Source of the DNA: an uncultured Saprospiraceae bacterium
Lineage (GTDB): Bacteria > Bacteroidota > Bacteroidia > Chitinophagales > Saprospiraceae
Length of the DNA stretch: 64,000 nt
NCBI GenBank assembly: GCA_937921825.1
Contig: CAKZVK010000101.1
Span: 1 to 64,000, forward strand
Reading direction: 5' to 3'
Part shown: positions 61,201-64,000 of the stretch, piece after piece
How positions within the stretch are numbered: position 1 is the first letter of the stretch
Layout: every line of letters begins with the position of its first letter
The notes under the pieces: model-generated
The model's database searches: none
Seen by the model: the letters and a program-made list of their open reading frames with translations, nothing else
Told to the model about the DNA's origin: nothing
Made by a program: the position numbers and the translations under genes

Positions 61201-62502
61201 AGCATATTGTACGACAGGGTTCTGTTCTGTAGAAGTACTTGGTGTACCTCCTTCGAACGTCCATTCCCACTGGTTGGCACCGCTAGAGAGATCAGTATAT
61301 TCTACTTCAGCGACTACACAAGCTTCTGTAATCTCATATTCAAAGTCTGCCGTAGGAGGATTACCACTAGAGCAATTTCCGAAACAGCCTGCACTGGTCG
61401 CATAATCTTCTATGTCAGCTTTAGAATCACTCGACCATACGGTGGAGCTATTTACCGAAGGAGACATAATAAATCCCCCTCCTGAGTCATGTGTTGCATC
61501 CCAGTTATGACCCAACTCATGGGCTTGGAGTACTCTTAGAAAATTAGCGGAGTTAGAAAAATCTTCACAGACATTGTAGGAGAAGTTAGTGCATACCGCA
61601 CCGACCCAGGCTAGCCCAATTGTCGACCCACTAAAGTTACGTGCTGACCATAAAGTCGCCACATCATGACCACCAAGATTGGAAGGTGCCCAATCAGTAA
61701 AATCATCCAATAAATCATCAGCACTATTAGAGCTCGTCCAGGGATCACAACTGTTACAATTAGAGATCCATACATCTGTAAGATCGTATTCTATTGCATC
61801 TGCAAATTCATCATCATAATTTCCCTGTACATCATTGAGAACACTAGTGATCTGATTCTCTACAGCAGATTCACTTCCATAATCATCAAACATAAGCCAG
61901 TCAGCCGCAAGTGCTATTTCGACTTCAAAGCATTCTCCTACTTTTTTCTGGGTATGGCTTGTAGAGCTAGTGATTTGATCTTTTAGTACTACTTGTTTTG
62001 CACCTACCCCGCATTTGTGATGGCTGTGGTCTGCAATGACATCCTTGTCATAGAATGAGAGGACAAGGTCTCGAGGTGCTTTGTTATCGAAGTAATAGGC
62101 TGGCTGGATATTTAGCGTACGACCATTTTGTCTGATATAGCCTTGTAGAAAACCATCATTGACCGTCAATCTAACAGTGGAGGCTGGATCACCTTTGATA
62201 TAGCCCTTAAGAGGTATCGGATGAGTCATGCCTGCCGAAGAACCCTTTGCTAGTGTCACAACATTCTCTTTAGATCTCAATCCACTGTCCCATAACTCTA
62301 AAGTGAAGGTTTGACCTCCCACAGTTAGGGTCTGAATGTGGAAAGTATTCTTGCTATTTATCTGATTGAATAAAGCACTGGTTTCTACTTTGTCTAGGCT
62401 GTAGTTGCGGTATTGTTTTTCGAGCTGTGTTTGTAGCTCTACTTGTGCAGAAATCTGAAAAGAAAAACAAAGGAAAAGGAATAGAGAAAAGATACGTCTC
62501 AT
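58234..62502 (-). CDS. Secreted M12B-like metalloprotease with twelve PKD domains and T9SS domain
   Basis: A 1422-residue secreted protein. After a signal peptide (residues 1-20) comes a prodomain with HHKCGVG (161-167), a possible cysteine switch, then a reprolysin-type peptidase domain at about 190-375 with HELGHNWDATHD (zinc ligands His328, His332, His338; catalytic Glu329) and FIMS (Met-turn, 346). Twelve PKD domains (about 385-1335) follow in strictly alternating types: a FPGGTPS type with an early Cys, and an FGDGT/ISDG type with a late Cys. The C-terminus (about 1336-1422; WNLRPNPSEGQVELFL, IDLGGRVLFSDS, GIYFLQLQSG) is a type A T9SS sorting domain. Likely cell-surface or secreted proteolysis; substrate unknown. 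Transcribed alone. Confidence 0.9.
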   Translation of the reverse strand: MRRIFSLFLFLCFSFQISAQVELQTQLEKQYRNYSLDKVETSALFNQINSKNTFHIQTLTVGGQTFTLELWDSGLRSKENVVTLAKGSSAGMTHPIPLKGYIKGDPASTVRLTVNDGFLQGYIRQNGRTLNIQPAYYFDNKAPRDLVLSFYDKDVIADHSHHKCGVGAKQVVLKDQITSSTSHTQKKVGECFEVEIALAADWLMFDDYGSESAVENQITSVLNDVQGNYDDEFADAIEYDLTDVWISNCNSCDPWTSSNSADDLLDDFTDWAPSNLGGHDVATLWSARNFSGSTIGLAWVGAVCTNFSYNVCEDFSNSANFLRVLQAHELGHNWDATHDSGGGFIMSPSVNSSTVWSSDSKADIEDYATSAGCFGNCSSGNPPTADFEYEITEACVVAEVEYTDLSSGANQWEWTFEGGTPSTSTEQNPVVQYAIAGTYDVTLEVFNAAGDDELELEDEVEIVSGPIADFDYETDELEVDFYDNSGAGADGSFLWEFGDGTTSTDQDPFHFYASPGIYTVTFYAENDCGDDEISIDIEVFDEPEALFTVDTVRGCPLDTFQFTDLSYGGIESWEWTFLGGTANDSTIANPFVYYTNPGIYDVQLRVTNPEGSDRETKRSYISVDTLPTAGYTFSTSANTVTFNNSSNFADSYLWDFGDGTTSTDTSTTHVYAGSGTYSVVLAAMNSCTTAYDTQTVVINVEPLAGFTTSGSTAGCATHTVTFLDTSAGIPSSWNWSFPGGTPSSSTLRNPTVEYTSAGSYPATLEVTNAFGSNSFSVTDYIVVDDVPTLSSSFTRDIMTVSFTSTTTNSTNLLWDFGDGQSSTESNPIHTYTTPGTYEVSVVSTNDCGQVSNTLAISVSLLPSANISADNTAICAQETVSFSDVSGNDVTSWNWSFPGGTPSTSTLQNPVVSYNQAGTYDVSLTITNRSGSDTQTFDNYVAVTGTPEADYEFTQDGNTLNLMNLTAGTSTLWTISDGTSYTTSEVSHVFDSNGTYQVTLDVMNQCGTDQRSFSVLVNAYTISAFTSTTPEGCTPLTVTYESQSPNAESYNWNFPGGMPSTATGSTATVVYITEGSYDASLRVSNSFNSDESTRPGYVKLTSPPELSYEFNVVGNTVELLNTSSESNPQWIISDGATYIDEAVTHTFDANGTYDVSIAVSNACGTKTESFEVVINAFLELSFEADETVGCIPHTINYTSTVNTAVDNYAWLFPGGTPEMSFEPNPTVVYETVGTYDAILEATNATGVVAEMKTALITVSDVPEADFSFEIQEGALTLENLSIGATSYVWNFGDGTTSTEEHPNHSYAEAGIYDVILTATNDCGSVTTILAIDVDITSSIEDINLFGEWNLRPNPSEGQVELFLSKPLTEQIMYRIIDLGGRVLFSDSLKIGSTGASIEIEEAGIYFLQLQSGAHSSIKKLVVI

Positions 62503-62611
62503 ATAAGAATTAGATCAGATTTAGATAATAAAATACTAAGGCTCCTTAAAGATACATATTAGTTAAATTAAGTTATGAAAGTTTTACCTTGGACTAGAAA
62601 TAAAACTGATT

Positions 62612-63064
62612 ATGAGTAAGCCCACGACAGTCAAGGAATATATAGACGCAGTGCCAGACGACAGAAGGCCCGCTTTCAAGAAACTAAGAGCTACTATAAA
62701 GAAACACATCCCCAAGGGTTATACAGAAGCGATGAGTTACGGAATGCCTGGCTGGGTTGTCTCTCTTAAGGACTATCCTGATGGCTATCACTGTAAGAAA
62801 GATACACCGCTACCCTTTCTGAGTATGGCTAATCAGAAAAGCTTTATTGCACTCTATAATATGGGTTTGTATGCTGACAAGCAGGTCTATGACTGGTTTG
62901 TAAAAGAGTATCCTAAGCATAGTCAATACAAACTAGATATGGGCAAAAGCTGTATACGTTTCAAGAAAGTAGACGATATACCCTATGCCCTCATAGCAGA
63001 GCTAGTTACAAAGATTACAGCCAAAGACTGGATAGCACTCTATGAAAAAGAAATCAAGAAGTAA
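62612..63064 (+). CDS. DUF1801 (YdhG-like) protein
   Basis: A 150-residue soluble protein of the DUF1801/YdhG family. It shows the family pattern KEYIDAVPDDRRPAFKKLRATI, EAMSYGMPGWVV, PFLSMANQKSFIALYNMGLY and, near the end, MGKSCIRFKKVDDIPYALI. The family has a compact fold without a known enzymatic role; some members are induced by stress. The gene is alone on the plus strand between the PKD protease (divergent) and the RluA-type synthase (convergent, 4 nt between stops). Confidence 0.85.
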   Translation: MSKPTTVKEYIDAVPDDRRPAFKKLRATIKKHIPKGYTEAMSYGMPGWVVSLKDYPDGYHCKKDTPLPFLSMANQKSFIALYNMGLYADKQVYDWFVKEYPKHSQYKLDMGKSCIRFKKVDDIPYALIAELVTKITAKDWIALYEKEIKK

Positions 63065-63067
63065 GAC

Positions 63068-63733
63068 TTACTGGAACCTTTGCCACCACGGTTTATTAGG
63101 ATAGGCGGCAGTGACTCTGAGGGGTTCCTTCTTTACAGGATGGATAAACTCCATGCTATGACAGTGCAGTGCTATGGACTTATCCTCTAGCGGTGTCTGA
63201 GGACGATATTTCAGATCTCCCAAAATGGGAAGTTTTATAGAGCTTAACTGGGCTCTAATCTGATGGGTTCTACCTGTCTCTAAAGTGACCTCTAGTAAGG
63301 CATAACCACTAGCATCTCCTATCTGCTGATAGGACAGTATCGCTTTCTTAGCACCTTCGAAGGGTTTCTTGGAGACGATGGCTTTATTCTTTCTAGTGTC
63401 CTTCTTTATATAAGAGACTACTCTTTCCGAGTGCAGTTGTGGCCTATCCATCACGACGGCATGATAAATTTTAGTAACAGCTCGCTCCTTAAAGAGTTCT
63501 GTGACACGTGTGAGGCTCTTACTTGTACGGCATAAGATGATAGCACCACTGACAGGCCTATCCAACCTATGTGCTAGGCCCAGAAAGACATCCCCAGGCT
63601 TTTTGTATTTCACCTTGATGTATTCTTTGGCTATATTGATAATAGATTTATCCCCTGTATTGTCCCCTTGGGAGAGGATACCAGCCGGTTTATTGACTAT
63701 AAGGAGGTGATTATCTTCAAAAAGTACTTTCAT
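63068..63733 (-). CDS. RluA-family pseudouridine synthase
   Basis: A synthase of about 221 residues isomerising uridine in rRNA or tRNA. The catalytic motif GLAHRLDRPVSGAIIL contains HRLDRPVSG with the active Asp. Further conserved parts are FEDNHLLIVNKPAGILSQG at the N-terminus and LLEVTLETGRTHQIRAQL near the middle. No S4 RNA-binding domain precedes the catalytic domain, as in RluA and TruC. The frame opens at GTG 63739, but ATG 63733 two codons later is preferred. The target base is not determined from sequence. Confidence 0.9.
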   Translation of the reverse strand: MKVLFEDNHLLIVNKPAGILSQGDNTGDKSIINIAKEYIKVKYKKPGDVFLGLAHRLDRPVSGAIILCRTSKSLTRVTELFKERAVTKIYHAVVMDRPQLHSERVVSYIKKDTRKNKAIVSKKPFEGAKKAILSYQQIGDASGYALLEVTLETGRTHQIRAQLSSIKLPILGDLKYRPQTPLEDKSIALHCHSMEFIHPVKKEPLRVTAAYPNKPWWQRFQ

Positions 63734-63842
63734 GGACACTGAATCTTAACACAATAATGGTAAAACATCTATTGAAAACCAAGTATTTATATATTAATGT
63801 ATTATGTAATCTATAAATAGTTGTATTTTAACATATTACATA

Positions 63843-63875
63843 TTTGCTTTTAATATAATATGTAGTTTATATTTG
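63843..63875 (+). promoter_or_regulatory. Candidate Bacteroidota promoter in a gene-free region
   Basis: TTTG (63843-63846), a 21-nt spacer and TATATTTG (63868-63875) fit TTTG-N(19-21)-TAnnTTTG. The expected start is near 63882, and the terminator at 63918-63945 follows about 36 nt later, with no ORF between. The flanking sequence is very AT-rich, so a chance match is possible. Confidence 0.45.
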
Positions 63876-63917
63876 TATTGTGTAAGTTTTGGTTATTAAA
63901 TTGTAAAATTCGTTTTT

Positions 63918-63945
63918 GCTCGAGAGAAGTCTCGAGCTTTTTTTT
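63918..63945 (+). terminator. Strong plus-strand intrinsic terminator without an upstream gene
   Basis: A perfect 8-bp stem GCTCGAGA (63918-63925) / TCTCGAGC (63930-63937) with a GAAG loop, followed by eight T residues. The reverse orientation has no T-tract. The nearest gene on the same strand ends at 63064 beyond an opposite-strand gene, so the terminator must serve an unannotated short transcript or act as an attenuator for a gene beyond the right edge. The final 55 nt show nothing I recognise. Confidence 0.85.
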
Positions 63946-64000
63946 GCCTACAACTCTTCTTCTTCCAAAAGTGTCTATCTAGAGTTGATCTTTCTGTGGT

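Noticed and set aside
1-64000. CRISPR arrays, insertion sequences, prophage or tRNA genes
   Set aside because: No spaced repeat arrays, transposase-like frames, phage structural genes or cloverleaf-forming segments were found on reading both strands.

Overview
The window is a gene-dense, AT-rich stretch of a Bacteroidota chromosome. Four kinds of evidence support this. Secreted proteins carry type IX secretion (T9SS) C-terminal domains, including the gliding-motility-associated type. A gldC homologue and a menaquinone pathway are present. Many lipoproteins and outer-membrane proteins are encoded. The SRP RNA promoter has the Bacteroidota form TTTG-N20-TAnnTTTG. The mix of PKD-rich adhesins, CRTAC1-type lipoproteins and a CcmC with a large periplasmic insert suggests Saprospiria, but that placement is an inference. 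I see no tRNA, rRNA, insertion sequence, prophage or CRISPR array. Starts other than ATG are common (GTG, TTG and probably ATT).

Layout. 1-7840 (minus strand): two tandem T9SS adhesin-like proteins, then a BASS transporter, a PlsC-type acyltransferase, an orphan PycTM-like (DUF5706) membrane protein and the N-terminal part of a DEAD-box helicase that runs off the left edge. 7981-13548 (plus): a tight run of NTF2-like lipoprotein, SulP anion transporter, METTL25-like methyltransferase, menB and an M28 peptidase. 13545-24125 (minus): two large CRTAC1-type lipoproteins, a lipid kinase and a secreted vanadium-haloperoxidase-like protein. 24308-33631 (mixed): bacillithiol-type YtxJ, an M48 protease, pssA, ferredoxin, rhodanese, a beta-barrel, an SRPBCC protein, tpiA, ppk1 and a fatty-acid desaturase. 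33725-42137 (minus): a paired M16 protease operon, then menC-menE-menF-menD. 42228-48383: YkuK, a DUF255 thioredoxin-like protein, and a minus-strand group made of Lrp, TraB/GumN, gldC and a three-gene unit (LexA-like S24 repressor, 70-aa protein, FtsE-like ATPase that has lost every nucleotide-binding motif). 48606-56121: glutamate dehydrogenase with ccmD-ccmC-ccmB, a secreted amidase, a LuxE-like ligase, hemF and an ArsC-like protein. 56171-64000: nucleoside phosphorylase, a small transaldolase, the SRP RNA with promoter and terminator, a 1422-residue secreted metalloprotease with twelve PKD domains, a DUF1801 protein, an RluA-type pseudouridine synthase, and a plus-strand promoter and terminator with no gene between them.

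Most genes are core metabolism or envelope biology: menaquinone (menB and menCEFD), heme and cytochrome c (hemF, ccmBCD), phospholipids (plsC, pssA, DgkB-like kinase, desaturase) and T9SS cargo. The most unusual items are the pseudo-FtsE operon, the orphan PycTM-like protein, the alternating two-type PKD array, a SulP gene that appears to start at ATT, and several small RNA or ORF candidates between genes. No multi-gene defence island or biosynthetic cluster is visible.
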